Source: Pseudomonas sp. RIT-PI-r
GTDB taxonomy: Bacteria; Pseudomonadota; Gammaproteobacteria; Pseudomonadales; Pseudomonadaceae
DNA length: 64,000 nt
Direction: 5' to 3'
Assembly: GCF_001297015.1 (NCBI RefSeq)
Contig: NZ_LIGE01000031.1
Span: forward strand, 1-64,000
The notes beneath the pieces were generated by a model, which had not been told where the DNA came from, ran no database searches, and saw only the letters and a program-made list of their open reading frames with translations. This document shows positions 31,357 to 40,292 of the stretch, one piece after another (within the stretch, counting starts at the first letter, position 1; every line of letters begins with the position of its first letter). The position numbers and the translations under genes are program-made.

Positions 31357-32507
31357 GCAAGAGCGCGAAACCGCGTATTTACAACCGCGCCGGCAAACGC
31401 GTCGAGGTCAAGGACAAGACTTGGTACGCCGTTCATGCCAGCGGCGAGTCCACCGAGCGAGTGATCGAAGTCTTTGTCTATGGCGAGATCGGCGCGTGGG
31501 GCATCACTGCCAATCAGTTCGTGCAGGATCTGCGCGCCATGGACGACGGTGTGTCGCCGGTGGTCGCCGCGTTTAACAGTATCGGCGGTGACCTGTTCGA
31601 CGGGCTGGCCATGCACAACGCGCTGTCGCGGCTGGGCGAGCGCTGCACCGGCCGGATCGATGCACTGGCCGCGAGTGCGGCCAGTGTGGCCGTGTGCGGC
31701 GCACACCGCGTAGTAATCGCGGCCAACGCCATGTTGATGATTCACAACCCATACACCTATACAGGCGGTAGCGCTGAGGACTTCCGCCGGGTTGCTGATG
31801 TATTGGATCAGACCTTGGAGGCGATCATCGCGGCCTATAAGGCCAAGGCGCCCGACATTGATGACGCCGAACTGCGGCGAATGGTTGATGCTGAAACTTG
31901 GCTGACCGCCAACGAAGCGGTGGCTTTGGGGCTGGCCGATGAAGTGGGCGACGGCGTCAAGGTCAAAGCCTGTCTCGGTCAAGGCGCGGTGCTGCAACGA
32001 TTCCAGAACGCCCCGGCTGATTTGCTGGCCCAACTCGACGAGCCACCTGAGGCGGATCCGGATCTTGATCCTGTCGATCCGCCGCTGGTGCCGCCTGTAG
32101 TCGACTCGGCCAAGTTGGCATTGATGGTCACTCAGCGCTGCACGGCGGCGGGCATCAGCAACCTGATCGAGCCGCTGCTCAAGTCCACCCAGCTTGAAAG
32201 TGAAGAGGTCGTTTTGGCGGGTCTGGCACGCGCCAAGGCGATTAACGACCTCTGCGTGGCCGCGCGGCTGCCTGAATTCAGCGCCGAGTATGTCGCGGCA
32301 GGTCTGGATGCGCCGGCGGTGCGGGCGCGTCTGTTCGACAAAATTGTCACCAGCGGTAAGGGCTTTGAAATCGACAACAGTCTGCCGCTGGCGGACGATC
32401 TGGCGCCCAAGGTGCTGGCCAAACAACCTGACCCCAACTCGATTTGGGCTGCTCGCCAAGCGGCCCAAACTGGAACCGCGCAAAGCGCGAAAGGAGCACG
32501 AGCATGA
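31353..32507 (+). CDS. ClpP-like head maturation protease / scaffold (gpC role)
   Basis: A 384-residue protein. The N-terminal ~200 residues form a serine protease of the ClpP/S14 type. It has the nucleophile region ALAASAASVA (serine near residue 108), histidine in MLMIHNPYT (near 130) and an acidic follow-up. The C-terminal ~180 residues, rich in alanine and charges, would serve as internal scaffold. It should mature the capsid and cleave itself. Confidence 0.92.
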   Translation: MSKSAKPRIYNRAGKRVEVKDKTWYAVHASGESTERVIEVFVYGEIGAWGITANQFVQDLRAMDDGVSPVVAAFNSIGGDLFDGLAMHNALSRLGERCTGRIDALAASAASVAVCGAHRVVIAANAMLMIHNPYTYTGGSAEDFRRVADVLDQTLEAIIAAYKAKAPDIDDAELRRMVDAETWLTANEAVALGLADEVGDGVKVKACLGQGAVLQRFQNAPADLLAQLDEPPEADPDLDPVDPPLVPPVVDSAKLALMVTQRCTAAGISNLIEPLLKSTQLESEEVVLAGLARAKAINDLCVAARLPEFSAEYVAAGLDAPAVRARLFDKIVTSGKGFEIDNSLPLADDLAPKVLAKQPDPNSIWAARQAAQTGTAQSAKGARA

Positions 32508-32848
32508 CCATCAAACAGGAACCGATGCACGCGGGTGAATTCCTGCTGTCCGAAGGCGCCGGCAATATTTCGCGTGAAGCGATCAACGTCGCGGCCGGTC
32601 CAGAGTTGTGGCCCGGACAAATCCTCGGACTGGTGACCGCCTCCGGCGAATTCGCACCGTACGAACCGACGGCAGAGGACGGCACTGAAAACGCGGTCGC
32701 CATTCTGTACGGACCGCTCGGTGAGTCCGATGTGGTGCGTCGCGGTCGTGCCGTGGTGCGGTTGGCCGAAGTCAGCGAAGCGCATTTGACCGGCCTCGAT
32801 CTGGCTGCCGAAAAAGCACTCGCCACTCATTTCGTGATCGTCCGCTAA
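32504..32848 (+). CDS. Head decoration protein (gpD-like)
   Basis: A 114-residue protein of the HDPD/lambda D type (EFLLSEGAGNISREAINVA; LWPGQILGLVTASGEFAPYE). It stabilises the expanded capsid. It overlaps the protease stop by 4 nt and precedes the capsid gene, as in lambda. Confidence 0.88.
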   Translation: MTIKQEPMHAGEFLLSEGAGNISREAINVAAGPELWPGQILGLVTASGEFAPYEPTAEDGTENAVAILYGPLGESDVVRRGRAVVRLAEVSEAHLTGLDLAAEKALATHFVIVR

Positions 32849-32869
32849 GTCGATCCTTCTTTTTTATGC

Positions 32870-32892
32870 ATCCCGCCGCGTGCGGGATTTTT
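32870..32892 (+). terminator. Hairpin with T-run before the capsid gene
   Basis: ATCCCGC/GCGGGAT stem (32870-32876 with 32882-32888) and a T-run. The T-run leads into TTCGTTTCTGGAG, a linker repeated before the sheath gene. Confidence 0.75.
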
Positions 32893-32910
32893 CGTTTCTG
32901 GAGAGTACCC

Positions 32911-33906
32911 ATGGCCGATATCGCCATTTTTGAAGACGAAGCGTTTACCGTTACCTCGCTGACCGCTGCACTCAATGATCAGCCCTACCTGCCGGGCCGC
33001 ATCAGCGCCTTGGGCCTGTTCCGCGAGGAGGGCATTACCACCCTGACCGTGCAGATTGAAAAGGACGGTGACACCTTGGCACTGGTGCCGGCCGGTGAGC
33101 GCGGTGGTTCTGGCCTGGTGGTTGCTGCGAGCAAGCGCAACCTGATCCCGTTCAACACCGTGCACCTGCCGGAGCGTTTCACCATCAAGGCGGATGAGAT
33201 CCAAGGCATCCGCGCCTTCGGCACTCGCACTGAGCTGCAGGCGGTGCAGGACGTGGTCAATGCCCGTCTGGCAAAGGCGCGTCGTCAATTGGACGCCACG
33301 CATGAGTTCCAGCGCATGGGCGCCCTCAATGGCCTGATCCTTGATGCCGATGGCCAAACCCCGCTGTTGGACATCTATGCGGCCTTCGGTGTGCAGCGTC
33401 AGAAGATGTCCATGGGGCTGACTGAGGCCGGTACCGAGTTGCGGGTTAAGTGCGGTGAGGCGCTGGACATGCAGGAGGACGCGCTGGGCAGCGTGACCAG
33501 TACCGGTTCGCGCGCTTTCTGCGGCAAGAACTTCTGGAACAAGCTGATTGTTCACAAGTCGGTCAAAGAGACCTACCTCAACAGTCAGCAAGCGGCAGCG
33601 CTGCGTGGTGACGCCCGGGAAAGTTTCGAGTTCGGCGGCATCATCTGGGAGCGTTACCGTGGCAAGGTCGCCGGCGTGTCTTTTGTCCATGACGACAAGG
33701 CGCTGCTGGTTCCGGAAGGCGTGCCAGATCTGTACATCTCGGTGTTTGCACCGGCCGACTACATGGAAACGGTCAACACTCAAGGGATCCCGTACTACAG
33801 CATGATCGAGCCGCTGCCCTTCAACAAAGGTATGGCCGGTGAAGCACAGTCCAACCCGCTGCACCTGTGCACTCGACCGCGCGCCCAGATCCTGCTGGAA
33901 CTCTGA
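32911..33906 (+). CDS. Major capsid protein, lambda gpE family
   Basis: A 331-residue HK97-fold capsid protein. The N-terminal arm is FEDEAFTVTSLTAALNDQP, with PGRISALGLFREEGITT next, and the C-terminus is CTRPRAQILLEL. These match the lambda E family in sequence and length. The gene has its own GGAG after a hairpin. Confidence 0.93.
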   Translation: MADIAIFEDEAFTVTSLTAALNDQPYLPGRISALGLFREEGITTLTVQIEKDGDTLALVPAGERGGSGLVVAASKRNLIPFNTVHLPERFTIKADEIQGIRAFGTRTELQAVQDVVNARLAKARRQLDATHEFQRMGALNGLILDADGQTPLLDIYAAFGVQRQKMSMGLTEAGTELRVKCGEALDMQEDALGSVTSTGSRAFCGKNFWNKLIVHKSVKETYLNSQQAAALRGDARESFEFGGIIWERYRGKVAGVSFVHDDKALLVPEGVPDLYISVFAPADYMETVNTQGIPYYSMIEPLPFNKGMAGEAQSNPLHLCTRPRAQILLEL

Positions 33907-33908
33907 TC

Positions 33909-34229
33909 GTGGGCTTTCGCGATCTGATCGCCGAGGTCGACGCAGTGGTGTTCGAGACGCTGGGCGATACCGCGCGGATCGAGGGTCGCGAAGAGCCAGT
34001 GCTCGGCATGTTTGCCGCGCCCTGGCTGCAACCCAAGTTCGGCAAGCTCAACACCGGGTTGCGCGAGCCGCGCTTCGAGATCCGTGTCAGCGATTCGCAA
34101 GGTCTGGAACAGGGCATGCTGGTCAGCGTCGACTTGCCTGCCCTTGATGGCGGTGGGGACTACGACCTGATTCAGCTTGAGCCGAGCGGAGACGGTTTGG
34201 TCGCTTTGATCTTGAGGATGCGAGCATGA
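33909..34229 (+). CDS. Head-tail joining protein (gpFII / Gifsy-2 type)
   Basis: A 106-residue protein from GTG 33909, two bases after the capsid stop. It has the small beta-rich layout of the lambda FII/Gifsy-2 joining proteins (FRDLIAEVDAVVFETLGDTARIEG). The ribosome-binding site is weak, so translation may be coupled. Confidence 0.7.
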   Translation: MGFRDLIAEVDAVVFETLGDTARIEGREEPVLGMFAAPWLQPKFGKLNTGLREPRFEIRVSDSQGLEQGMLVSVDLPALDGGGDYDLIQLEPSGDGLVALILRMRA

Positions 34230-34891
34230 GCGTCGGCAGTTATTACAAATCCTCCGCCAGTGGCGGGATGCTGACGATTCAGTCGTCGGCGGCAGATTTG
34301 CAAGCTTTTGAAGGTTTCGCTGCATTGGTGCCGAAAGCTGCCGCTGCTGCTCAGCGTCGAGCCATCAACAAAACGTTAGGGTGGCTGCGCACTCACATTG
34401 CGCGTGCGGTGGGCCGGCAAGAGCGCATTGCCGTCGCTGCAGTGCGTCAGCGATTGCGCAGCTATCCGGTCGCCGGCAGAGCTGCAAGCGGCAAGTTGTG
34501 GTTTGGACTGAATGCCATTGAGTCCAGCCGGATCGGTCGCGCACGGCAAAACGGCAGCGGCGTGTCGGTGGCGGGGCGCCGTTATCAAGGCGCTTTCCTC
34601 AAACAGGTCTACGGCAACAAGCCCGACATCTGGATCCGTACCGCAAGCAAGCACTTCAATTCGAACGACTACCCCGATACGACAGCGTCGGCGAGGGGCG
34701 GTGCCAGTTCTGGATGGGTCGCAGAGAACGGCAGTCGCTTTCCACTGGCAAAGGCCAAAGTGTCGCTTGAGGGAGCCCGTCCGCACTTCGACGAGTGGGT
34801 CAAGCGCGCCCATGGCCGTTTGCTGGAGATCCTGCAGCAGGAGCTGAACTTTGAGTTTCAAAAGTACCTGAAGGGGACGGCCAATGTCTGA
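34226..34891 (+). CDS. Minor tail / head-tail connection protein, gpZ-like
   Basis: A 221-residue basic protein. LVPKAAAAAQRRAINKTLGWLRTHIARAVG matches the start of the gpZ-type minor tail family. It overlaps its neighbours on both sides by a few bases. It probably completes the tail tip that enters the head. Confidence 0.75.
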   Translation: MSVGSYYKSSASGGMLTIQSSAADLQAFEGFAALVPKAAAAAQRRAINKTLGWLRTHIARAVGRQERIAVAAVRQRLRSYPVAGRAASGKLWFGLNAIESSRIGRARQNGSGVSVAGRRYQGAFLKQVYGNKPDIWIRTASKHFNSNDYPDTTASARGGASSGWVAENGSRFPLAKAKVSLEGARPHFDEWVKRAHGRLLEILQQELNFEFQKYLKGTANV

Positions 34892-35396
34892 CGAACCATT
34901 CACCCTAGATGAGCTTTATCAGGCGATCGAACAGCAGGTATCGAGCCATCTGCCAGGTGTTAAAGAAGTCACGGCATGGCCCAACATCAAGGATCGCCTT
35001 GCGCTGCCTGCAGTGTTCATCGAAATGGCAGAAATGGAACCCGGTGCTGACATCGGTACCGGGCATCCCTCGCTGATCTGCAGGTTCGAAGCGCGGATCA
35101 GCGTCGACCCGATTCGTGCGCAGCATTGTCAGCAGGCCGCACACTTGGCCGCCCAACTGGCGGTGCTGTTGCGCCTGCAAACCTGGGGCGTTGCGGGCGA
35201 GCCTGCGGAGTTCGTTCAGGCCATGCAGGACTGGACCAAGCCGGAGCTGGATGGCTACACCGTATGGGTCGTTGAATGGACCCATAAGCTGTATTTGGGT
35301 GCGGAGGATTGGCCTTGGTCAGATGATCCCGAAGTGGTTCCCGAGAACGGCGGCTTTCCGGTGGAAGTTGTGTTGGCGCCGGAAGACTCGCCATGA
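34884..35396 (+). CDS. Probable tail terminator / completion protein
   Basis: A 170-residue protein. Length, an N-terminal helix (LDELYQAIEQQVSSHL) and the slot between gpZ-like and baseplate genes suggest a gpU/gpR-type completion protein. The sequence itself shows no diagnostic motif, so the call is positional. Confidence 0.55.
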   Translation: MSDEPFTLDELYQAIEQQVSSHLPGVKEVTAWPNIKDRLALPAVFIEMAEMEPGADIGTGHPSLICRFEARISVDPIRAQHCQQAAHLAAQLAVLLRLQTWGVAGEPAEFVQAMQDWTKPELDGYTVWVVEWTHKLYLGAEDWPWSDDPEVVPENGGFPVEVVLAPEDSP

Positions 35397-35968
35397 GTTA
35401 CGCCAGTGCAGAGCATGACCGCATGATCGCGGCCATGCTGATGCCGTGCGTAGTGGTGGGGGTGGATCTACCGGCAGGAACTGTGCGGGTGTCGAGTGGC
35501 GAATGGACAAGTGCCTGGGTGCGCTGGCACAGCCTCGCCGCCGGCAAGGCGCGGCACTGGCGCGCACCGAGTCCTGGTGAGCAGGGGGTGCTGTTCAACC
35601 CCAGTGGTCAGGCCGGCATGGGCACGTTCATTCCCGGGCTGTACGGCAATGCCGGCGCCCAGCCAGATAACCGCGACCACGTTGAGGTCTGGCGTTTTGA
35701 TGATGGCGGTTCGCTGGTCTACGACTGGCAGGCCCAGAGCTACACCATCACCCTGCCGACCGGCACGGTGACGATCAAAGTCGGCAGTACAGAACTCGTC
35801 GTTACGGATAACGCGGTGACTGTGAAGTCGGGAACGATCGATCTTGAGGGCGCTGTGAACATCAAGGGGCCGGTCAATATCGACGGTACGTTACACGTCA
35901 CCGGTAACATCGACGGCGACGCAAACATCATGGCCGTCGGCAGTAGCGACAATCACCACAAGCATTAA
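35393..35968 (+). CDS. Baseplate spike protein gpV
   Basis: A 191-residue protein of the P2 gpV family. An OB-fold (GVDLPAGTVRVSSGEWTSAWVRW, GEQGVLFNPSG) is followed by a beta-helix with repeats (TIDLEGAVNIKGPVNIDGTL). The histidine-rich tip SSDNHHKH would bind metal. It pierces the outer membrane on contraction. First gene of the P2-like tail block. Confidence 0.92.
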   Translation: MSYASAEHDRMIAAMLMPCVVVGVDLPAGTVRVSSGEWTSAWVRWHSLAAGKARHWRAPSPGEQGVLFNPSGQAGMGTFIPGLYGNAGAQPDNRDHVEVWRFDDGGSLVYDWQAQSYTITLPTGTVTIKVGSTELVVTDNAVTVKSGTIDLEGAVNIKGPVNIDGTLHVTGNIDGDANIMAVGSSDNHHKH

Positions 35969-35978
35969 TCAACCATCC

Positions 35979-36003
35979 AGCCCGCCCAGTGCGGGCTTTT
36001 TTA
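35979..36003 (+). terminator. Hairpin with T-run after gpV
   Basis: AGCCCGC/GCGGGCT stem (35979-35985 with 35991-35997) and a run of T residues. Confidence 0.75.
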
Positions 36004-36019
36004 TGCCCGGAGGAAACCC

Positions 36020-36271
36020 ATGGCCAAGAACAATGAGCAAGCGATCGATGAGCAACTGCCGTCACCGATTCGCCAACCCGTGCCAGCTCAACTTCAAACG
36101 CCGGATCTGCTGTTGAAGTTCCGCGATACGGTCTTTACCTCGCGCACCTTGTGCATCCCTGGAACGAATCGAACGCTGTCGGTGGTCAAGGCCACTGTCG
36201 AGGTGTCGGCGTCTGATGAACAGGCGGTCACCTACCTGAAATCCCATCCCGAAATTGAACCGCCGGAGTGA
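36020..36271 (+). CDS. Small hypothetical protein between gpV and gpW
   Basis: An 83-residue protein behind GGAGG. A C-terminal beta/alpha segment (KATVEVSASDEQAVTYLKSHPE) follows a proline-rich start. It is an addition to the P2 order V-W-J-I-H. Function unknown. Confidence 0.6.
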   Translation: MAKNNEQAIDEQLPSPIRQPVPAQLQTPDLLLKFRDTVFTSRTLCIPGTNRTLSVVKATVEVSASDEQAVTYLKSHPEIEPPE

Positions 36272-36276
36272 CGTAA

Positions 36277-36603
36277 ATGATCGGAATGGATCGCCACACC
36301 GGCCAGCCCATTGCCGATTTGCCAAGCGTTATTCAGTCGATCGGCGACATCCTCAGTACGCCGATCGGCAGCCGGCGAAAGCGTCCGGAGTACGGCAGCA
36401 AGTGCCGTAGTTATGTGGACTTGCCGGTAAACGCCGGGTGGAAAAGCTCAGTTCAAGCCGAGGCGGCGCGCGCGATCGAGCGGTGGGAGCCGCGCGTGGA
36501 GCTTAAGAGCGTCCGTGTGAAAGCGGTGCTGGGCGGGAAGATTGATTTTGTTGTTGCCGGCAAGTACCTGGGCAACGACTTCTTGGCCGAGGTGAGTACA
36601 TGA
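36277..36603 (+). CDS. Baseplate wedge protein gpW (gp25 family)
   Basis: A 108-residue protein with the gp25/lysozyme-like baseplate pattern (SVIQSIGDILSTPIGSRRKRPEYG). In P2 gpW and gpJ form the baseplate wedge. The stop overlaps the gpJ start. Confidence 0.9.
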   Translation: MIGMDRHTGQPIADLPSVIQSIGDILSTPIGSRRKRPEYGSKCRSYVDLPVNAGWKSSVQAEAARAIERWEPRVELKSVRVKAVLGGKIDFVVAGKYLGNDFLAEVST

Positions 36604-37487
36604 GTGTTCTGGATCTGTCCGCACTGCCGGCGCCGGACGTGCTTGAACCGCTGGATTATGAGCTGACCTTTCAAGATTGCCTCAGCACCTTTCGGGTCGA
36701 TCTGGGCGACAACTGGACGGCCAACATGGAATCCGATCCGGTGGTCAAGCTGCTGGAGACGGGGGCCTATATCAAGCTGGGCAACCGCGCCCGGGTCAAC
36801 GACGCGTCCAAGGCGCTGCTGTTGGCCTACGCGATCAAGAGTGACCTTGACCACCTTGGGGCCAACGTCAATCTGCCGCGCCTGGTGATTCAAGCCGAGG
36901 ATCTGACCGTCACGCCGCCGGTGCCTGAAGTGCTGGAGGAAGACGACCCGTACCGCGAGCGCATCCAGTTGGCTTATGAGGGGCTGACCACGGCCGGGCC
37001 GCGTAACAGCTACATCCTGCACACACGCAACGCTTCGGGGCTGGTGGCTGACGCCTCGGCCGAAAGTCCATCACCGTGCAACGTTACGGTAACGGTGCTC
37101 AGCACTGAGGGAAAAGGCGAGGCCAGCGCCGAGCTGCTGGACGTGGTGCGGTTGGCAGTGAATGACGAAGACGTTCGGCCGCTCGGCGATCGGGTCAAGG
37201 TGCAAAGCGCGGAAATCCTCGACTACAGCATTGATGCCATTTTGCACATGAGCAGTGCGGGGCCTGAGGGCGAGGCCAGCCGGGCGGAAGCCGAGCGACG
37301 ACTGGCGGCATGGATCAATCCACGCAAGCGGCTGGGGGTTGAGGTGGCCCGGTCGGCGGTGGATGCGCAGTTGCACGTTGCCGGCGTCTCGCGGGTTGAG
37401 CTGACCGGATGGGTTGATCTGGCCCCCACAAAGGCCCAGGCGGCGTTCTGCACGGGTTACGCGGTGAAGCTGGCGGGGGAAGCATGA
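36600..37487 (+). CDS. Baseplate assembly protein gpJ
   Basis: A 295-residue gpJ-family protein (DNLGANVNLPR-type segment, GPRNSYILHTRNASGLVADA, and a C-terminal SRVELTGWVDL). It overlaps gpW and gpI by 4 nt each. Confidence 0.93.
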   Translation: MSVLDLSALPAPDVLEPLDYELTFQDCLSTFRVDLGDNWTANMESDPVVKLLETGAYIKLGNRARVNDASKALLLAYAIKSDLDHLGANVNLPRLVIQAEDLTVTPPVPEVLEEDDPYRERIQLAYEGLTTAGPRNSYILHTRNASGLVADASAESPSPCNVTVTVLSTEGKGEASAELLDVVRLAVNDEDVRPLGDRVKVQSAEILDYSIDAILHMSSAGPEGEASRAEAERRLAAWINPRKRLGVEVARSAVDAQLHVAGVSRVELTGWVDLAPTKAQAAFCTGYAVKLAGEA

Positions 37488-38092
37488 AGAGCCTTCTGCC
37501 GAGCAATAGCACACCACTGGAGCGAGCAATCGAGGCGGCTTTCTACGAGCGCACGATTGTCCCGCTGCGCACGCTGTACGACCCCGACACTTGCCCGGCT
37601 CGCCTGTTGCCGCATCTGGCGTGGGCGTGGTCGGTCGATCGCTGGGATTACCGATGGTCTGAGGCTACCAAGCGCGCGGCCATCAAGGCCTCTTTCTACA
37701 TCCACAAGCACAAGGGCACGATCGGCGCGCTGCGCCGGGTGGTCGAGCCGCTGGGCTATCTGATCGAGATAGTCGAGTGGTTCAACACCGTGCCCGAGGG
37801 CGTGCCGGGCACCTTCGCGCTGAAGGTCGGCGTTCTTGATACCGGCATCACCGAGGAAATGTATCAGGAGCTAGAGCGCCTGATTGACGACGCCAAGCCC
37901 GTCACGCGACATCTGACCGGGCTGGCGATCAGCCTGGAAACACAAGGCGATTTGAATATTGCCGTGTCCCTTTACGAAGGCGACGAAATCGACGTTTACC
38001 CGCCCGTCATGCGTGACATCGAGGTCACCGGCAGCTTCGGCGTGGTCGGTCGCGAACACACCATAGACACCCTGGACGTTTATTATGATTGA
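37484..38092 (+). CDS. Tail protein gpI
   Basis: A 202-residue P2 gpI-type baseplate protein (LLPSNSTPLERAIEAAFYER, LLPHLAWAWSVDRWDYRWSE, HKHKGTIGALRRVVEPLGY). It attaches the fibres to the wedge. It overlaps the fibre gene by 8 nt. Confidence 0.92.
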   Translation: MKSLLPSNSTPLERAIEAAFYERTIVPLRTLYDPDTCPARLLPHLAWAWSVDRWDYRWSEATKRAAIKASFYIHKHKGTIGALRRVVEPLGYLIEIVEWFNTVPEGVPGTFALKVGVLDTGITEEMYQELERLIDDAKPVTRHLTGLAISLETQGDLNIAVSLYEGDEIDVYPPVMRDIEVTGSFGVVGREHTIDTLDVYYD

Positions 38093-39638
38093 TGCGAATT
38101 CGCAGTTTTTCGCGATCCTCACGAACGTGGGGATGGCCAAGCAGGCGAACGCCGACGCACTTGGCATTCCCTGGCTGATCACGCAAATGGGCGTGGGTGA
38201 TGCCAACCCGAGCGGGCTGGCAGATCCGCCCAACCCGGTACCGGCGGCCGGACAAACCAAATTGCTCAATGAGTGGCGCCGCAAGCCGCTCAATCAACTG
38301 AAGATCGATCCCGTCAACCCGGCGGTGATCATCGCCGAGCAGATCATTCCCGCCGATGAAGGCGGTAAGTGGATTCGCGAAATCGGTCTGTACGACGCAG
38401 ACGGGGATCTGGTGGCGGTGGCCAACTGCGCGCCGAGCTTCAAGCCGTTGCTGTCGCAGGGTTCGGGCCGCACGCAAATCGTGCGCATGAATTTCATCGT
38501 CACCAGTACCGGCAACATTCAGCTCAAGATTGACCCGGCGATCGTGCTGGCCTCACGGGCCTACGTCGACGCGGCCATTCTGGAAGTGTTGCCGAAGAAC
38601 AAGACACCAGGACAGTGGACGCGGGTCAAGACCAACGATCGGGGAATTGTGGTGTCGGGTGATAACCCGGAAACGCTAGCCGGAATGGGCATCAAGGACA
38701 CTTACACCAAGACCGAAATCGAGGCGATGATTGCTCAGGCCTCGGCGCTGCCAGTGGGCGCCATGGTGGCGTTTCCGCTGGACAAGATCGCGCCCGGGTT
38801 TATGGAGCTGGACGGCAGTGTTAAAAGCATTGTGGTCTATCCCGATCTGGCGACGTTTCTCGGCACGGCTTTCAACAAGGGTGACGAAGGTGCGGGTAAT
38901 TTCCGCTTGCCGGAATCCCGCGCGGAGTTCCTGCGGGGCTGGGATCATGGGCGCGGGGTTGATGCTGGACGTGCGGTTGGCAGCTATCAAGTCGGCACTA
39001 AGATTCAAGGTGACGACGGTGTTGGCCCTACGATTCAAGGAATTGCCAACGTCTCGCAGATTGATGCTGATCCTGCGCCGGGCTTCGCGGCGGATATCAA
39101 CTACACCTCGACAGGGATGCAATCCGGTTCGTTTGGCACGGCATATTGGCGAACTGTGCGCCCGCGCAACTTGGCCGTGATGTGGTGCATCAAGGCCTGG
39201 AATGCGCCGATCAATCAGGGAAATATCGACATTGCCGCGCTTGAGGCTTTGGCGACCCAGGCCACCGAAATCAAGCTCGGCACGGCCAAGATCGCCACGC
39301 AAGCGCAGGCCGACGCGGGCACTGATGACGCCACGATCGTGACCCCGAAAAAAATGCGCTGGGGGTTTCAAATCCAGAAGGCCATTAATGGCTACATTGT
39401 GTTCCCGTCGTGGCTCGGCGGCTTGATCATCCAGTGGGGCAATAGCACCGCCAACGCGGCTGACGCTTTGGTGTCCTTTCCAATCCAGTTTCCGAATGCG
39501 CCGTGTGCGCTGGTGTTTGGGCAAAACGAGGCGACTCTGTCCTTTCACAATAACTATTTGGTGGCCACGGGGTTTAAGTACCGAAACGCTGCTGCGACTT
39601 ATCCTGATGCGTTCTCCTGGATCTGCATCGGCTACTGA
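38085..39638 (+). CDS. Tail fibre protein (gpH-like)
   Basis: A 517-residue fibre. The N-terminal ~150 residues are the DUF3751 baseplate-anchoring domain (GDANPSGLADPPNPVPAAG; GKWIREIGLYDADGDLVAVAN). The middle has a collar-type region (LPVGAMVAFPLDKIAPGFMELDG, RLPESRAEFLRGWDHGRGVD). The C-terminal ~100 residues should bind the host receptor. The overall layout is like R-pyocin and P2-like fibres of Pseudomonas. Confidence 0.92.
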   Translation: MIDANSQFFAILTNVGMAKQANADALGIPWLITQMGVGDANPSGLADPPNPVPAAGQTKLLNEWRRKPLNQLKIDPVNPAVIIAEQIIPADEGGKWIREIGLYDADGDLVAVANCAPSFKPLLSQGSGRTQIVRMNFIVTSTGNIQLKIDPAIVLASRAYVDAAILEVLPKNKTPGQWTRVKTNDRGIVVSGDNPETLAGMGIKDTYTKTEIEAMIAQASALPVGAMVAFPLDKIAPGFMELDGSVKSIVVYPDLATFLGTAFNKGDEGAGNFRLPESRAEFLRGWDHGRGVDAGRAVGSYQVGTKIQGDDGVGPTIQGIANVSQIDADPAPGFAADINYTSTGMQSGSFGTAYWRTVRPRNLAVMWCIKAWNAPINQGNIDIAALEALATQATEIKLGTAKIATQAQADAGTDDATIVTPKKMRWGFQIQKAINGYIVFPSWLGGLIIQWGNSTANAADALVSFPIQFPNAPCALVFGQNEATLSFHNNYLVATGFKYRNAAATYPDAFSWICIGY

Positions 39639-39646
39639 GGTGAGCT

Positions 39647-40189
39647 ATGAAGTACGCAGTATTTAATGAGGATCAGACCTTACGGACGTGCCTGATTGAT
39701 GGCGTCCATCAGATCCCCGCGTCGGCGATCAAGGTTGATGACAGCCTCTTTCTCAAAATTACCCAAGAGACTGACGGCATTTGGCGTCTGGTTGATGGGA
39801 AGGTGGTCAAGGGCGAGCGCCCGGCGCCGGTGCCGGATTATGCGCTGTTGGTCGCCCTGGAGCGCTACAAGCGAGAGGCGACGGGCGTGACCATTGACGG
39901 CCTGCAAATCGAGACGACGCGTGACAGCCAGGCGCTGATTGCCAGTACTGGATTGTCCGCCGTCCTCGATCCCGAATATCGCTGTAACTTCAAGACGGTG
40001 ACGGGCTTTGTCGAGATCGGCTCGGCTCAGATCATCGCCATTGCCAAGGCGGTGCGGGCGCACGTCCAAGCCTGTTTTGACCGTGAGCTGACGCTGTTGC
40101 GCGCGATCGAGGCCGGTGAGTTTCACGACGACATGCTGTCGCAGGGCTGGCCGGATTCCTCGCCGCCAGATCCTGCCGAGCTGCAATAG
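39647..40189 (+). CDS. Tail fibre assembly chaperone
   Basis: A 180-residue protein directly after the fibre gene. The DUF4376-type C-terminus (ERYKREATGVTIDGLQIETTRDS...) is usual for fibre chaperones. It probably folds or trimerises the fibre tip. Confidence 0.8.
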   Translation: MKYAVFNEDQTLRTCLIDGVHQIPASAIKVDDSLFLKITQETDGIWRLVDGKVVKGERPAPVPDYALLVALERYKREATGVTIDGLQIETTRDSQALIASTGLSAVLDPEYRCNFKTVTGFVEIGSAQIIAIAKAVRAHVQACFDRELTLLRAIEAGEFHDDMLSQGWPDSSPPDPAELQ

Positions 40190-40190
40190 A

Positions 40191-40219
40191 CGCCCCGCAC
40201 TGACGGGGCGTTTTCTTTT
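40191..40219 (+). terminator. Terminator after the fibre chaperone
   Basis: CGCCCCG/CGGGGCG stem (40191-40197 with 40204-40210) followed by TTTTCTTTT. Confidence 0.8.
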
Positions 40220-40221
40220 CC

Positions 40222-40233
40222 GTTACGCGTAAC
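40222..40233. repeat. Palindrome GTTACGCGTAAC, copy 1
   Basis: A 12-bp perfect palindrome, identical to one at 46237-46248. Both are in gaps of the tail operon just upstream of a hairpin. Confidence 0.85.
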
Positions 40234-40247
40234 ACGAACACCCTCAC

Positions 40248-40271
40248 AGCCTCGCTTATGCGGGGCTTTTT
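40248..40271 (+). terminator. Second hairpin before the sheath gene
   Basis: AGCCTCGC/GCGGGGCT stem with one wobble pair and a T-run; it continues into the linker TTTTTCGTTTCTGGAG. Confidence 0.65.
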
Positions 40272-40292
40272 CGTTTCTGGAGATTGACCCTT

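Noticed and set aside
31305..32483. A 392-codon minus-strand frame opposite the ClpP-like protease
   Set aside because: The protease has overlapping start/stop coupling and catalytic motifs; the antisense frame has none.
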